A DNA stretch of 64,000 nt from Phocoena phocoena (GCF_963924675.1 NC_089220.1:118746697-118810696), one strand, 5' to 3'. Shown: positions 1-12,359, numbered from the stretch's first letter. Made by a program: numbers and translations. The notes: a model not told the origin generated them from the sequence alone.

Positions 1-202
1 TTAGTTAACCAATTAGTTAATTACAGTAGTGTTGAATGCTTTATAGGAGAAGTACAGGAGTATCATGGGAGAACTCAGGAAAGGCTTTATAGAGGAGATG
101 GCAGTTGTGTAATATGAAGATTCACTCATGTATACGAAGTTCAAAATTTTTATGGAATGGAGTTTATATTTGCTCAATTTTTTTTTTCATCTTTTTAAAT
201 GA

Positions 203-955
<753 letters not shown>

Positions 956-1049
956 GAGGATATTTCATTCATTCATTCATTCACTGAACAAATATTTATC
1001 AAGTGTCCGCCATTTGGCAGGGACTATTTTAGGAGCTAAGCAAAAGCAA

Positions 1050-1445
1050 TGAACAAAATAAGCGAAATTATTCTCTCACAGCTCTAGAGGCCACAGGTGT
1101 GTTGACATCAAGGTGTTGGCAGAGCCACACTCCCTCTGGGGGTGAATCTGTTTGTTTCCAGTTACCAGAGGCTGCCTTGGCATCCCTGGGCTTATGGCCG
1201 CATCACTCCAGTTTCTGCCTCTGTCCTCATATTACTTTCTTCTCTCTGTATCTGTTTCATATCTCCTTCTGTGTCCTTCTTACAAGGATACTGTGATGAC
1301 ATTTAGAACCTACCTAGATAATTCAGGATAAGTGCCTTCTCCCAAGATCCTTAATTTTTTATCCTATCTGCTGTCATACAGGTAATATTCACAGGTTCTG
1401 GGTATTAGAAAGTGACTATATCTTTGGAGAGGCCATTTTTCTGCC
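1050..1445 (-). mobile_element. MaLR/MLT1-like solo LTR inside the L2
   Basis: The segment begins TTATTCTCTCACAGCTCTAG, the reverse of the usual MaLR end (CCAGAACTGTGAGAAAATAA). It continues with sequence typical of these LTRs in reverse, including AGGTGTTGGCAGAGCCACACTCCCTCTGG and a later CACAGGTTCTGGGTATTAG. It interrupts the L2 3' tail. No internal retroviral sequence is attached, so it is a solo LTR. The exact subfamily is unresolved. Confidence 0.6.
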
Positions 1446-2322
1446 TACTACAGACAGTAAGCACAATAAATTAGTAAATAATATAGTGTGTTAGAGGGTA
1501 GTAAATGCTATGAAGATAATAGAACAGGAAAAGGAGAAGGAGGAGGATTGGAGGGGGAGGATTGCAGGTTTAAATAAGCTGGTCAGAGTATGCCTTAATG
1601 AGGAGACATCCGAATAAAGGTTTGAAGAAGGTAAGGAAGCAAGCCATGAGGAAATCTGAGAGAGAGTGTTTCAGGTAGAGGGACCAGTAAAGTGCAAAGG
1701 GCTTTTTGCTAAGGCAGGAAGGTGTCTGGCCTCCATGATGAATAACAAGCAGGCCAGTGTGGCTGGAATGAAAAGTGCAGAAAGGGAGAGTGGTAAGAGA
1801 TAAGATTGGAAGTAATAGACCAGATCACATAGGGCTTGTAGGCCTTCGTAAGGAGATTGGTTTTCTCTGAGTAAAATGGGGAACGATTGAGCAAAAGAGT
1901 TGCATGATCTGACACATATTAAAAGCATCAGTCTGGCTACAGTTTTGAGAATAGACTATAGGGTGATAAGTCCAGTAACAGGGAGATCAATTAGAAGACT
2001 GTTTCAGTCATTCAGTGAGAGATGCTCATGGTTTGGACCAGGTTAGTAGCTGTAGATGTGGGGAGAAAGAGTTTTGGGATATATATTTGAAGGTAGAACC
2101 ATTGGGATTTCCTGATAGACTGAATATAGATTATGAGGAAAAGTTTTTATCTGGCAGCTGGTAGGATGGAGTTGCCATTAGCTGAGATGGGGAATACCCC
2201 AGGTGGCACAGTTTCCAAGGATAGACCAGCAGTTCAGTTTTGGGCATGCATTCAGGCCACCATATGTGCAGGTTCTGCATCCATGGATTCAGCCAACCAT
2301 GGATCAAAAATATTCAGGGCGG

Positions 2323-2530
2323 GGGCTTCCCTGGTGGCGCAGTGGTTAAGAGTCCGCCTGCCGATGCAGGGGACATGGGTTCGTGCTCTGGTTCGGGAGG
2401 ATCCCACATGCCGCGGAGCGGCTGGGCCCGTGAGCCATGGCCGCTGAGCCTGCGCGTCCAGAGCCTGTGCTCCACAATGGGAGAGGCCACAACAGTGAGA
2501 GGCCCACGTACCGCAAAAAAAAAAAAAAAT
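2323..2530 (+). mobile_element. CHR-type tRNA-derived SINE
   Basis: Starts GGGCTTCCCTGGTGGCGCAG, typical of cetacean CHR SINEs, and ends in an A-run. A pol III A box-like segment lies near 2332-2344 and a B box-like GGTTCGTGCTC at 2378-2388. Imperfect duplications of AAAAATATTCAGGG (2306-2319) and AAAAATATTCGGGG flank it. It splits the Tigger element, so it is younger. It looks little diverged. Confidence 0.9.
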
Positions 2531-2687
2531 ATTCGGGGGGGAAGAAATTCCAGAAAGTTCCAAAAACAATATGAATTTGCCTTGCACTGGTAGCTGTTTA
2601 TATAACATTTACATTGTATTTATAATTATTTACATAGCATTTACATTATTCAGTATTATAAGTAATTTAGAGATGATTTAAAGTATA

Positions 2688-3127
2688 GGCATTGCACTTC
2701 GCAGATATTACATTTTTTACAAATTGAAGGTTTGTGGCAACCCTGCTTTGAGCAAGCCTATTGGTGCCATTTTCCCAACAGCATTTGATCACTTAATGTC
2801 TCTTGTGTCACATTTTGGTAATTCTCGCAATATTTCAAACCTTTTCATTACTGTTATATTTGTTATGATATGTGATCAGTGACCTTTGATGTTACTATTG
2901 CAAAAAGACTGTGACTTGCTGAAGGCTCAGATGATGATTAACATTTTTTAGCAATAAAGTATTTGTAAATTAAGGTACGTACATTATTTTGTTAGACATA
3001 ATGCTATTGTACATTTAATAGACTACAGTATAGTATAAACATAACCTTTATATGCAAAAAAATCCATGTAACTTGCTTTACTGTGGTGGTTTGGAACCGA
3101 ACCAGCGATATCTCTGAGGTATGCCTG
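2688..3127 (-). mobile_element. Tigger1-like deletion derivative nested in the other Tigger
   Basis: About 440 bp holding both ends of a Tigger1-like element with the transposase interior missing. The right end GAGGTATGCCTG is the characteristic terminus. Internal stretches such as CAAATTGAAGGTTTGTGGCAACCCTGC, GCTGAAGGCTCAGATGATG and AGACATAATGCTATTG fit the family. TA dinucleotides flank it at 2686-2687 and 3128-3129. The left terminus has lost some bases. Confidence 0.75.
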
Positions 3128-3779
3128 TATACGTAGGTTATATGCAAATATATGCCATTTTATTGTACATAAGGGATTTGAGCATCCTTGGATTTCAGTA
3201 CCCTTGTGGGGCGGGGTTCCTGAAACCAGTCCCCTGTGGATACTGAGGAATGACTGTACTAAGTTTTGAGATGTCTAATAATAGACATCCTAATAGAGAT
3301 GTCAATTAAGCAATCGGTATAGGAATGTGGAGTTCAGAAGTTTGGGCTGGAGATAGAAATTTGGAAATCAGTTGCGTTTATTTGGCATTTGAAGCCATGA
3401 GACCAGATGAACTCACCAAGGGAACTAACTGAGTGTAGATATAGAAGAGGTCCCAGGACTAAGCCTTAGACTCTGCAAGATTAAGAGGTAGGGGAGAAGG
3501 GGAGAACGAAGACCAAAAGGAATGGGTAAGTAAGGCAGGAAAATCAGGATAGAGAGTATGATGTTTTGGAATCCAAATGAAGTGTTTCAGTAAGGGAAAG
3601 AGTGATGACCTATGTCAAATGCTGCAAGGACGGAAGGTCAAGGAAGGTGAGGACTGAAAGGTGACTAATTGATTCAGACACTTAGAAGTCATTCGTGACT
3701 TTGAGCAGTTTTAGTAATGGGGGTGGTGGGTAGTGGGGGCGAAAACCTGATTGGAGTGGGTTTAAAAGAATGGTCCTAG

Positions 3780-3893
3780 GTAGTAGTTACCTGGTTGTAT
3801 TCACTTATGATCAGCCATTGAGCAGTAGCACATTTGTGATTTGTGTGCTTTTCTGTATGTGTGTTATATCTTAATAAAAAAGTTTTTAGAAAT
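3780..3893 (+). mobile_element. L1 3'-end fragment inside the L2
   Basis: The sequence around GTTGTATTCACTTATGATC, then CACATTTGTGATTTGTGTGC and TATCTTAATAAAAAAG, resembles the last ~100 bases of old mammalian L1 copies, including the poly(A) signal and a short A-run. L2-like sequence continues on both sides. Confidence 0.5.
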
Positions 3894-5540
3894 AGAATGG
3901 GAGGCCTGGCATTGGAGACAGTGAATGCAAACAACTCTTTAGAGGCTTTTAACTATATGGGAGAGCAGAGAAATAGCCAGTAGCTAGAGGGGGAGTGGGA
4001 CGAACAGAGGGACTTTTCAAAGATTGGACAAATAATAGCATACTTACATGCTGATAGGAATGCTTCAGTTAAGAGGGAGAGATTAATCATACACGAGATA
4101 GACAGGAGAGTTACTGGAGGGATGTTCTTGAGTAGATGAGAGAGAATATGAACACAGCTGCAGGTTGATGGGTGAATGTGTTAGTTGGGGCACGTGGAAA
4201 TTCTCTTCTGATTGTTTCAACTTTTTCAGTGAAATAGGCAGAATCTTAAAGAGTATTGGAAGTTTGAAGAGAGAAGGAAAGATATGAAATTATATCGATA
4301 GTTTAAGAAAGATGGAGAGAATTAAGGCCTATTTATTTAAAGTAAAACCCAGTTAACATGGCTGAGTATTGGTGTTTTTCTCCAGCCATGCAGAACTATA
4401 GTAGGACAGGTATGGAAAAGGTGGAAAGATTGCTTAATCAGTAACCAGAGATGGAGGATTTCCACTTGAGTGTGATGGTATAAGAGGAGGGCAAAGAAAT
4501 TAAAGACATATGCAAAGGAGTGATTAGAGTCACTGATCATAGAAATTAAGCTGGGTAAAGAAAGAAGAGAGAACATGAGGGGAGAGAGGGACAATGAATA
4601 GAATTGTGGATCCCAGTGTGGTCAGAGGGTTGTTGGAGTAGGGTACTAAAAATAGTCAGCTAGAAAGGGGAGGTCACAGAGAGACTTTGGAAATCAAGAT
4701 TATTGAGGGAGGTTGCTAATGGGCTGGTTGGGGATTTGACCATGGGCAGAGTGAAGGACAAGATGACTGGAGGAGAGTTGCTCAAGGAACTGAGAAGCCA
4801 GGGTGTCAAAGTCTTCAAGAATTAAGACTAGTATTGGAGAAAGTGACAAAGACCCAGAAGCTAAAAATCATTGAGGAATGAAGGGGATTGACCTGCTGGT
4901 TGATAGATGACACAGCAATATATGGGTGACATGATCTGATGACATGAGATTCGAAGCTGAAGGGTTTTAAGGAGGGAGGAGGGGAAACTTTCTGAGAGTG
5001 GCATGAAGGCCTGGTGTACCACCTCTAGGCCCAGTGGTATGAAGATGGTGGCAGACAAAGCGACATCTGCTGGAGAGGGCTGCAGGGGAATCCTTGTCCT
5101 CAGGGAACATTTAGACAGATAGGTAGAAGATACAGAGACTTGTGGTTTGCTGGTATCAAGCTGTGAATTCCAGAAATCATAGTGTAAGGTTTCAGGAATT
5201 GGGGAGCAGTGGGAGAAGGGTGCAGATTGGGGAGCTGAAGGGCATTGTGGGGATCAGTGTATGGGTTATGAAGGATAACCTTTGAGTCTGGGGCTTGTTG
5301 CAGTGACTAATGTAAGTGAAGGGCAGAATGTGATCAGTCCTGACTGACTCATGATAGGTAGTGGAGGTGAATCTGTGAGTGTTAAGAGGTAGTGAGGAGT
5401 ATTCACTAGGGCTCCCCCTTTTTGTCCTCTCTAGATGGAGATGAAGAGGACCTGAGGCTCATTGTTGACCCCTGCTGGGAGTGGGGTACCTTTTCTCCAA
5501 GTACAGGGCCCCTTTTGACTCCTGCTGAATGAGGATAGAA

Positions 5541-5837
5541 GGCTAGTTAAATTCTCATTTTTATTTTTAGATAGAAAATACTGGTTAAGCCTTTATCTTG
5601 TGTTGTATGTAACTCTTTTCTTTATCTGGTCCTAGGGGTAAAGATATTATAATACCTTTCTTTAAAAGCTGTGAAGTTACGGTGTAAAGGAGCATTATAT
5701 AATGACGTCCCAAACAGGTTATAATGTATGTTTTATGTATGTACTATATCAATCTTTTTTTTTTTTACTGTTATCAGTGAATATTCCAACTAGTTGAATA
5801 ATAGAGCTTAAAAAAATGACAAATATTTTTTCCTTAG
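5541..5837. other. Intron 8 end, unique sequence
   Basis: About 300 bases between the L2 and exon 9. It contains a T-run (about 5756-5766) and the branch/acceptor region of exon 9. No other element was seen. Confidence 0.6.
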
Positions 5838-5920
5838 TTGGTGCGTCTCGTGCTGCTGTTGATGCTGGCTTTGTTCCCAATGACTTGCAAGTTGGACAGA
5901 CAGGAAAAATAGTAGCACCG
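5838..5920 (+). CDS. ETFA: ETFA coding exon (residues ~245-272), exon 9
   Basis: This 83-base exon completes Val245 and runs to Pro272. It begins [12 protein letters not shown] and ends [10 protein letters not shown]. It contributes to the FAD-binding domain: Ser248, Arg249 and Thr266 (human numbering) contact or position the flavin, and all are present. Changes at Arg249 and Thr266 cause glutaric acidemia type II in people, so their retention supports a working protein. Residue 261 is Leu where human has Met. The acceptor is TTTTCCTTAG ending at 5837 and the donor is GTAAGT at 5921, both strong. Flanking intron sequence is non-repetitive for a few hundred bases on each side, apart from a T-run around 5756-5766. 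Confidence 0.97.
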
Positions 5921-7403
5921 GTAAGTATCGCAATAAAATATGCCATGCAGAATTCTATGGGGATAAGAACTGTATATATTTGTGGAACAATCATACCTGT
6001 GATTGGTGCCCTATTCAATGTACCTAAGCAGTTAGCCATTACCATGGTGAATGTGTCCTTCTCACAGGTCTGTGGATTTCTTGGCCTCAGTAAAACACAG
6101 AGCAGTTCTTAAATCCAGCATTGTTTTTCACATTTTTTAAAGCAGTGGAATAGTTTGTCAAATTTATGTCACAACACTAAATATAAAATTGATAGAAGCA
6201 GCGTTTTATTATTAAATGGATTTTACAAGTTCACGTTAACATTTATTTACCATAAAGCCTATATATTATAAAAATCTATCAGTAAAACTGATGAATCTAT
6301 ATTAATGAACACAGAATCTCAAAATTGGGAGCTGTGAGTGACAACTGGGGTCTTATATCTTCCTGAACACCTAGTTTATTTCTGTATTATGTCTAGTTGC
6401 ATGAAATTCAGAAAATTCTTATCCATATGGGTAAGTGATACTAGACTATTCAGTTAAAACTATCCAAAACTTACAAAAGGAATACTTTGGTTTCAAAGTT
6501 GAATCGCTAACAATATCTAATGATTGTTCACATTTCTTAGATGATTCAGGTTTGCAGTGAATACAATTCTCAGCCAGTTTAAGTCTTTATTGTATGGAGG
6601 AAAATGAATTTTTTTATATATTTCAAAAATTTTTAATGTATTTCAAAATTTTTTTAATGTATTTCAAAACAGGATATTAAGTCATATCCGTTTTAAAAAG
6701 TCTCATATCTCAGTGCCCTGTTCCATCAGAGGTTCATTCAAAGTTTCAAAATAGGCAAAAAATTTGTCTTGCTTTTGAAGTTTGTTTTGAAGAGTGTTCA
6801 GTCTTTTGCCCATTTTAAAATTGGGTTCTTTGTCTTTTTATTGCTTCTTTATTCACTTTCTTTTGAAGAGCAGAAATTTTTAATTTTTATAAGATCTAAT
6901 GTATTGATGGTTGTTAATACTTTTTGTGTTATTCAGCTTATTTGAAGTCAGATAAGATCTCAGAATGTAAAATAGTTACTAAATAAACAAAGTCACAAAA
7001 CCATGTGACCTATTTGCTTGTGATACTGCATTAGTGAGGCTGTGAGAGCATTTATTGAGCAAGTAAGCTCAGGCCTTCCCTAGCATTTAATGAGGTGTAG
7101 CACATAGGTATTTTTTTGGTAGAAATCTTGTTTGTGCTAGTTTACATGAATAGATCATCTTTAGGCTTGAATTTATTTACAAAAGATCAGACCCACAACC
7201 TTCCTAATCAATAATACTTCTACAAGGAAGTATGGTGAGAGACAAACTTTTATTTACATTGACTTTTCAGTAACAACACACTTGTTATTAAGTAGGATAG
7301 CAGAATGACAGGGAATGACCAGTGGCATCCTTACCTGTATTGTAAATAAATGTCATACAGTCAGCTTTCTTCAACATTACTGTCATGAATATAGGATTAT
7401 TGA
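5921..7403. other. Intron 9 start, mostly unique AT-rich sequence
   Basis: No recognised repeat except a short tandem array of about 21-22 bp units at 6617-6669 (ATTTCAAAATTTTTTTAATGT). No additional exon was seen. Confidence 0.55.
6617..6669. repeat. Minisatellite-like tandem, ~21-22 bp unit, 2.5 copies
   Basis: Units read ATATTTCAAAAATTTTTAATGT, ATTTCAAAATTTTTTTAATGT and a partial ATTTCAAAAC. They differ mainly in T-run length. Confidence 0.7.
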
Positions 7404-7944
7404 AAATTTTTCATAAGGAATTTAAATACATTAAAGGCTTTGAAGACTTTCTTTAACATAAATCATGTAAGCCCCTGAGATTCTGATTCATTAACTCTGA
7501 GTTAGAGTTTGACATGTATATATATGTGTACATATTTATTTGTGTGTGTGTGTGTGGTTTTCTTTAAGGCTTTAAAGCCTTTTTGAGATGATCTCAAGTT
7601 TACAGAAAACTTTCAAGGACAGAGTAAAAGCCTTTATTTTTGTGGACTATTTGAGAGTAAGTTGCTGAGATGATTCTCCATCATCTCCAAATATGTAGGA
7701 CATTGTCCTGTAAAGCCACAATACAACTTTTAAAATTAGGAGATTAACATCAATTTACATTAATACTATCTAATCATCAGACCTTGTTCAGGTTTTGCCA
7801 GTTGTCCCAATAATGTCCTATATAGCAAAAGGATGTATTTCATACTGTCAGATGGTACACAATTTCATTGTGTCGTATTAGATTTTCACTTTGACCATTT
7901 GGTTAAATTTTTCATAAGGAATTTAAATATATTAAAGGCTTTGA
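7404..7944 (+). repeat. Pair of 40-bp near-identical direct repeats 461 bp apart
   Basis: The 40 bases at 7404-7443 recur at 7905-7944 with one C/T difference. They begin AAATTTTTCATAAGGAATTT and end TTAAAGGCTTTGA. The second copy interrupts what otherwise reads as continuous L1 3' UTR, so it appears to be the inserted one. Confidence 0.85.
7537..7557. repeat. (TG)n microsatellite
   Basis: A short run of TG dinucleotides preceded by a TATATATG-type stretch. Confidence 0.9.
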
Positions 7945-10195
7945 TATCTGTCAAACTTCTCCACTGTAAAGTTATTTTTCCCTTTGTGAGGAGGTACTTT
8001 GAAATGATGTGAATATTCCAGTTCTCCTCACTTTCAGTTTATTTATATTTATTTATAAATGAATGTTAAATAAATATTCATTTCTTTATAATAGGACTTA
8101 TGGTTCCTGTTTTATTCAATGGGTGAAAATCCGTTGTTATTATTTTAATTGATGTAAAAATTGTTCCACATTTGGCCAGTGAGTACCCCTTCAAGGTGGC
8201 TTCTGTATCTTCTTGACATGTTCCCATAATTCTTTGAGGCCTTTCTTACTTACGGGAAGAATAAGATGTTCCAGGCTTTTTGTACCTTTCCTATCCCAGC
8301 CCTGGCATCAGTCTTTTCTCCAGGGAATCCTGGCTCCTTTTAGAGAAGAATAGTATGAAGCTGACATCTGGATATTAATTGTGCTCGTTGCTATTCCCAG
8401 GACCCCTCAGTGAAAAAAGCTAGGGAATGTGTGTAGGTATGTATATATGTATGCAGATATACACACATATGTATTCACATACAAACATTTATATGTATTT
8501 CACTATCAGTCTATCTACATTGAAAACCATGAGTTCACAGTGACATCACCAATTCCAGTCCAAGGTCAATTCTGACTCTCCCTTTCCCTGTTTGTAATGC
8601 CTTTCATTGGCAGTAAAAAACCTGGACCCTGCCAATACGCTAACCTGCACAAATGCTCTCCTTGCCCCACTCAGGCTCCCACACCCTGCACTGAACATTC
8701 AGCCCTCCTATATAGATAACCCTACCTACCTTGCTTGGACTCTGACACCCCTCTGGATCATTTCTTCCCAAAGTAGTTGTACAGTTTTATATTTCCACCA
8801 ACTATGTATCTGGGTTCTACTTGCTCCTCATTTTCACCAACATTTGGTATTTTAGCTGTTCAGGTGCTTGTGTAGTGGTGTACTTTATTGTGGTTTTAAT
8901 TTGCATTTTCCTGATATCTGTGATGATGAACACTGTTGTGTTATTGGCCACTCAGATGTCTTCCTTACAAAGTATTTGTTCAGATGTATGGCACCTTTTT
9001 TATTGAATTGCTTGTCTTTTTGTTATTGAGTTGTAGAAGTTTTAAAAAAAATCTATTCCAGATATGTTACTTGTCATATATGTTTTGCAAATATTTTCTC
9101 CCAATCTGTGGCTTGCCTATTTATTTTAATGGTATCAAGATGAGGAACTTCCCTTCTGTTCCCGATTTGCTGAGAGTTGTTATCATGAATGGTTGTTGAA
9201 TTTTGTCAAATATTTCTCTGCATCTGTTGAAATGATCATGTTTTTTTTTCCTTTTTTCTGTTAATTTGGTGAATTACATTGGTTGATTTTTGAATGTTAA
9301 ACCACCTTGAGTTACTGCGGTAAACCCTACTTGATCATGATATGTTATCCTTTTAATACATTGCTGGTTTTGATTGATAATATTTTTTTAAAGATTTTTA
9401 GGCCTGTCTTTATCAAAATAATCTGTAATTTCCCCCCACCCAATATCTTTGTCTAATTTTGGTATTGGCATTATGCTGGCTTCATAAAATGAGTTGAAAG
9501 ATATTCCCTCCTGCTATATTTTCTGAAGGAAAAATCTGTGTAAGATTGGTTTGTGTGTGTGTGGGCTGCTTGTACTTTTTGGCTCTTATGAATAATGCAG
9601 ATAGGAACATTCATGTACAGGTTTTTGTGTGGACATGTGTTTTCATTTCTCTTGGATATGTACCGAGGAGTGAAATTGCTTTTCATGGTAACTTTATGTT
9701 TAACCTTTGAGGAACTGCCAGACTGTTTTGCAGAGCAGCTACACCAATGAACCAACTCTTAGCTTTGTTAATTTTTTTCATTGTTTTCTTTTTATTGATT
9801 TTTGCTCTTAATTTTCTTCCTTCTAATTACTTTGGGTTTACCTTGCTCTTAAGGTAGAACTTTACTTCATTAATTTTGTATTTTGTTTGTTTTTAAATGT
9901 AAATATTAAAGATACAAATTTCCCTCTAAATAGTACTTTAGATGCATCCCACAAATTTTGATATATTTTCATCATTCGTTAAAAAAATTTTCTAATTTAG
10001 AAAATTAAGAATGTTTAATTTCTATATATTTGTGATTTTTTTTCCTAGATAGCTTTCTATTACTGATTTCAAATTTAATTTTGGTGAGCATCTCTTTAAT
10101 ATTTCAGTATTAGAATTCATTGAGTCTTATTTTATGGCCTAACAAATGCTCTATCTTGGTGAATATACCTTGTGCACTTGAAAAGAATGTTTATC
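7560..10195 (-). mobile_element. Old L1 (L1M class), antisense: 3' UTR and decayed ORF2
   Basis: From about 7560 the text follows an old L1 3' UTR in reverse, such as CAGTTGTCCCAATAATGTCC, GGCCAGTGAGTACCCCTTCA and AAGATGTTCCAGG. From about 8600 it follows reversed ORF2 with hallmarks such as CATTTTCACCAACATTTG and GGTTTTAATTTGCATTTTCCTGA. ORF2 parts from different regions are joined by deletions, and every frame is broken. The right edge is an abrupt switch to plus-strand L1 near 10195. Confidence 0.8.
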
Positions 10196-12137
10196 CTGCC
10201 ATTAGCCACTACAAGAATAAAGATTAGTGAAGTTGAAGATATGGCAGCAAAAACTGTCCAAAATGAAACACAGAAAATTTTGAAAACACAGGAGAAAAAT
10301 GGACAGAGCCTTGGTGAGCTATGGGACAACTTTAGGAGGCCTAATATATGTGTAATTGGATCAGGAAAACTATTGTAAGAAATAATGACCATAGAATGTC
10401 CAAATTTGATGAAAACTATAAATCCACAGAACTCAGAAGCTCAACAAACGCCAAGAACAGGAAACAGGAATGAAACTACAAGGCGTATAATAGTCAAATT
10501 GTTTACAGAATGATAAAAAGAAAAAAATTTTTTTCAAAAAGGAAGTCATTTTATTTTTAGTACATTTGCTTTGGAGGGAGAGCCAACTAATTGGAAAGAG
10601 TCCATAATTTAACCAACATCAGATCTCCTTGCTGCATTCCCTATTGAAACTTTTTTCTTTTTCAAATTCTTTTCCCATTTAGGTTATTAGCAGAGTACTG
10701 AGCAGGGTTTCCTGTGCTATACAGCAGGTCCTTTTTGGTTATCTGTTTTAAATATAGCAGTGTGTACATGTTAGTCCCAAACTCCCAGTCTGTTCATACC
10801 CCCCACCCTTTTACCCTGGTAACCATAAGTTGGTTCTCTAAGTCTGTGAGTCTGTTTCTGTTTTATAAATAAGTACATTTGTATCATTTTTTTCTTAGAT
10901 TCTGCATATAAGCGATATCATATGATATTTGTCTTTCTCTGACTTACTTCACTTAGTATGATGATCTCCAGGTTCATCCATGTTGCTGCAAATGGCATTA
11001 TTTCATTCTTTTTAATGGCTGAGTAATATTCCATTGTATATATGTACCACATCTTCTTTATCCATTCACCTGTCGATGGACATTTAGGTTGCTTCCATGA
11101 CCTGGCTATTGTAAATAGTGCTGCATTGCACATTGGGGTGCATGTATCTTTTTGAATAATGGTTTTCTCCGGGTATATGCCCAGGAGTGGGATTGCTAAA
11201 TCATATGGTAGCTCTATTTTTAGTTTTTTAAAGAATCTTCATACTGTTCTCCGTAGTGACTGTACCAGTTTATATTCCCACCAACAGTGTGGGAGGGTTC
11301 CCTTTTCTCTACACCCTCTCTGACATTTGTTGTTTGTAGAATTTTTGTTGATGGCCATTATGACTGGTATGAGGTGATACCTCATTGTAGTTTTGATGTG
11401 CATTTCCCTAATAATTAGCAGTGTTGAGCATCTTTTCATGTGCCTCTTGGCCATCTGTATGTCAGAAATGTTTCCAGATTCACTGACTTTGCAGTTTTCT
11501 CCAGTTAATGATCAGCAAACACCTTTTATTACTTTAAATGAGAACAAAACGAAGACCTAAAATCTCATGATCAAGAATTGTTTTCTGACGGACAAGCAGA
11601 ATTGTTTGGTCTATTTTTATGGTTGATATAATTGTATTCAAAACTCATAAACAATGTACATCCACTTCAATACTGATAAAAATAAATTCTTAAAAGCAGT
11701 GAGAGAAAAGTGTAAATGAACTCAATATTCCAGTCAAAAAGCAGAGATTACCAGATGTATAAAAAGCAAGACTCAGCTATATGCTACCTAAAAGAAATAC
11801 ATTTTAGATAGAAAAAAATACACCATACAACTAGTGAGCATAAGAAATCTGGTTTGTCTTTTTTAATATCAGATAAAGCAAACTTCAAGACAATGGGTAC
11901 TGCCAAACATAAAGAGGCCATTATGTAATGATAAAAGGATCAGTTTATCAGAAACAACTATCATGAATGTGTAACTGCCCAATAACAGAATTTCAAAATA
12001 CATCAGGCAAAATCTGACAGAACTAAAGTGAGGAATAAACAAATCCATAATTATAGTTGGAGGGTTTAATACCTTCTTCCAGTAATTGATAGAATAACTA
12101 GATGGAAAATTTCAGTAAGGACATAAAAAATCTAGAC
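10196..12137 (+). mobile_element. Old L1 in sense orientation, interrupted
   Basis: The left part (10196-10520) resembles the end of an L1 ORF1, with GAAACACAGAAAATTTTG, GTGAGCTATGGGACAACTTT and AGAAGCTCAACAAACGCC. The right part (about 11640-12130) resembles the ORF2 5' region, with AAAAGCAAGACTCAGCTATATGC and TCAGATAAAGCAAACTTCAAG. A reversed L1 piece lies between. All frames are broken. Confidence 0.65.
10651..11463 (-). mobile_element. L1 3'-end segment, antisense, within the sense L1
   Basis: Reversed L1 3' UTR (TTTTCCCATTTAGGTTATTAG, GTGCTATACAGCAGGTCC) and ORF2 C-terminus. Minus-strand frames encode recognisable ORF2 C-terminal text, such as [17 protein letters not shown] and [18 protein letters not shown]. 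It is less diverged than its surroundings. No clear target duplication was found, and the 3' terminus appears to be missing. Confidence 0.75.
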
Positions 12138-12345
12138 CAGGGGACAGCAAGCTATCTGTAAATCACATAGGAAGTATTTTTGGTTTAATTGGCCATAGTC
12201 TCTGTTGTAACTACTTAACTCTTCTGTTGTAGAGCAGAAGCAGCCATAGACTTGTAAGTAAGTGAATGAGTTGTATTCCATTATAACTTTATGTACAAAA
12301 ACAGATGGGTCCAGATTTGGCCTGTTGACATAGAACACTATGCCA
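12138..12345 (-). mobile_element. hAT-Charlie-like DNA transposon remnant
   Basis: The segment from CCAGGGGACAGCAAGCTATC through GCCATAGTCTCTGTTGTAAC, GCAGCCATAGACTTGTAAG and GATTTGGCCTGTTGACA resembles a common short non-autonomous hAT family in reverse. The subfamily is not resolved. Confidence 0.5.
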
Positions 12346-12359
12346 CATTATTTTTCTCT

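Larger units (their letters stand above)
2249..3256. mobile_element. Tigger-type (pogo/TcMar) DNA transposon, MER2-like, inserted in the L2
   Basis: The left terminus (around 2249, CATTCAGGCCACCATATG, then GGTTCTGCATCCATGGATTC) and right terminus (CTTGGATTTCAGTACC to GGAATGACTG) match the inverted ends of this non-autonomous Tigger group. Internal hallmarks include CCAACCATGGATCAAAAATATTC and repeated TACATAGCATTTACATT. A TA follows the right end, as expected for TcMar elements. The element is interrupted by a SINE at 2323-2530 and a second Tigger at 2688-3127. L2 sequence resumes at 3258. Confidence 0.7.
961..5540 (-). mobile_element. Long, decayed LINE-2 (L2), antisense to ETFA, split by later insertions
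   Basis: The left end matches the 3' tail of L2 in reverse: a CATT-repeat, then the reverse of the family's typical terminus (CAAATATTTATC with GGCAGGGAC). The purine-rich body continues through 1446-2248, 3258-3784 and 3894 to roughly 5400-5540. On the minus strand it decodes to stretches resembling the L2 reverse transcriptase, for example an Ala-Ala-Phe-Asp motif at 3625-3614 followed by a degenerate H-S-x3-L-x-T-x5-G-F-Q. Frames are broken by stops and indels. L2 has been inactive since before the radiation of placental mammals, and most copies are short 3' fragments, so this length is unusual. The family assignment is from recalled consensus; the right boundary is uncertain. Confidence 0.72.

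Noticed and set aside
2323..2530. tRNA-gene-like A and B boxes in the CHR SINEs (also at 21623, 23017, 34585, 38103, 40813, 47161)
   Set aside because: These are pol III promoter relics of tRNA-derived SINEs; no complete cloverleaf with an acceptor stem is present, and target duplications show they are retroposons.
5816..6112. 98-codon frame overlapping exon 9
   Set aside because: Only 5838-5920 is ETFA; after the GTAAGT donor the frame continues into intron sequence by chance.
7404..7944. 40-bp direct repeats as a target-site duplication
   Set aside because: Far longer than LINE/SINE or DNA transposon duplications, and the sequence between them is not a single element.
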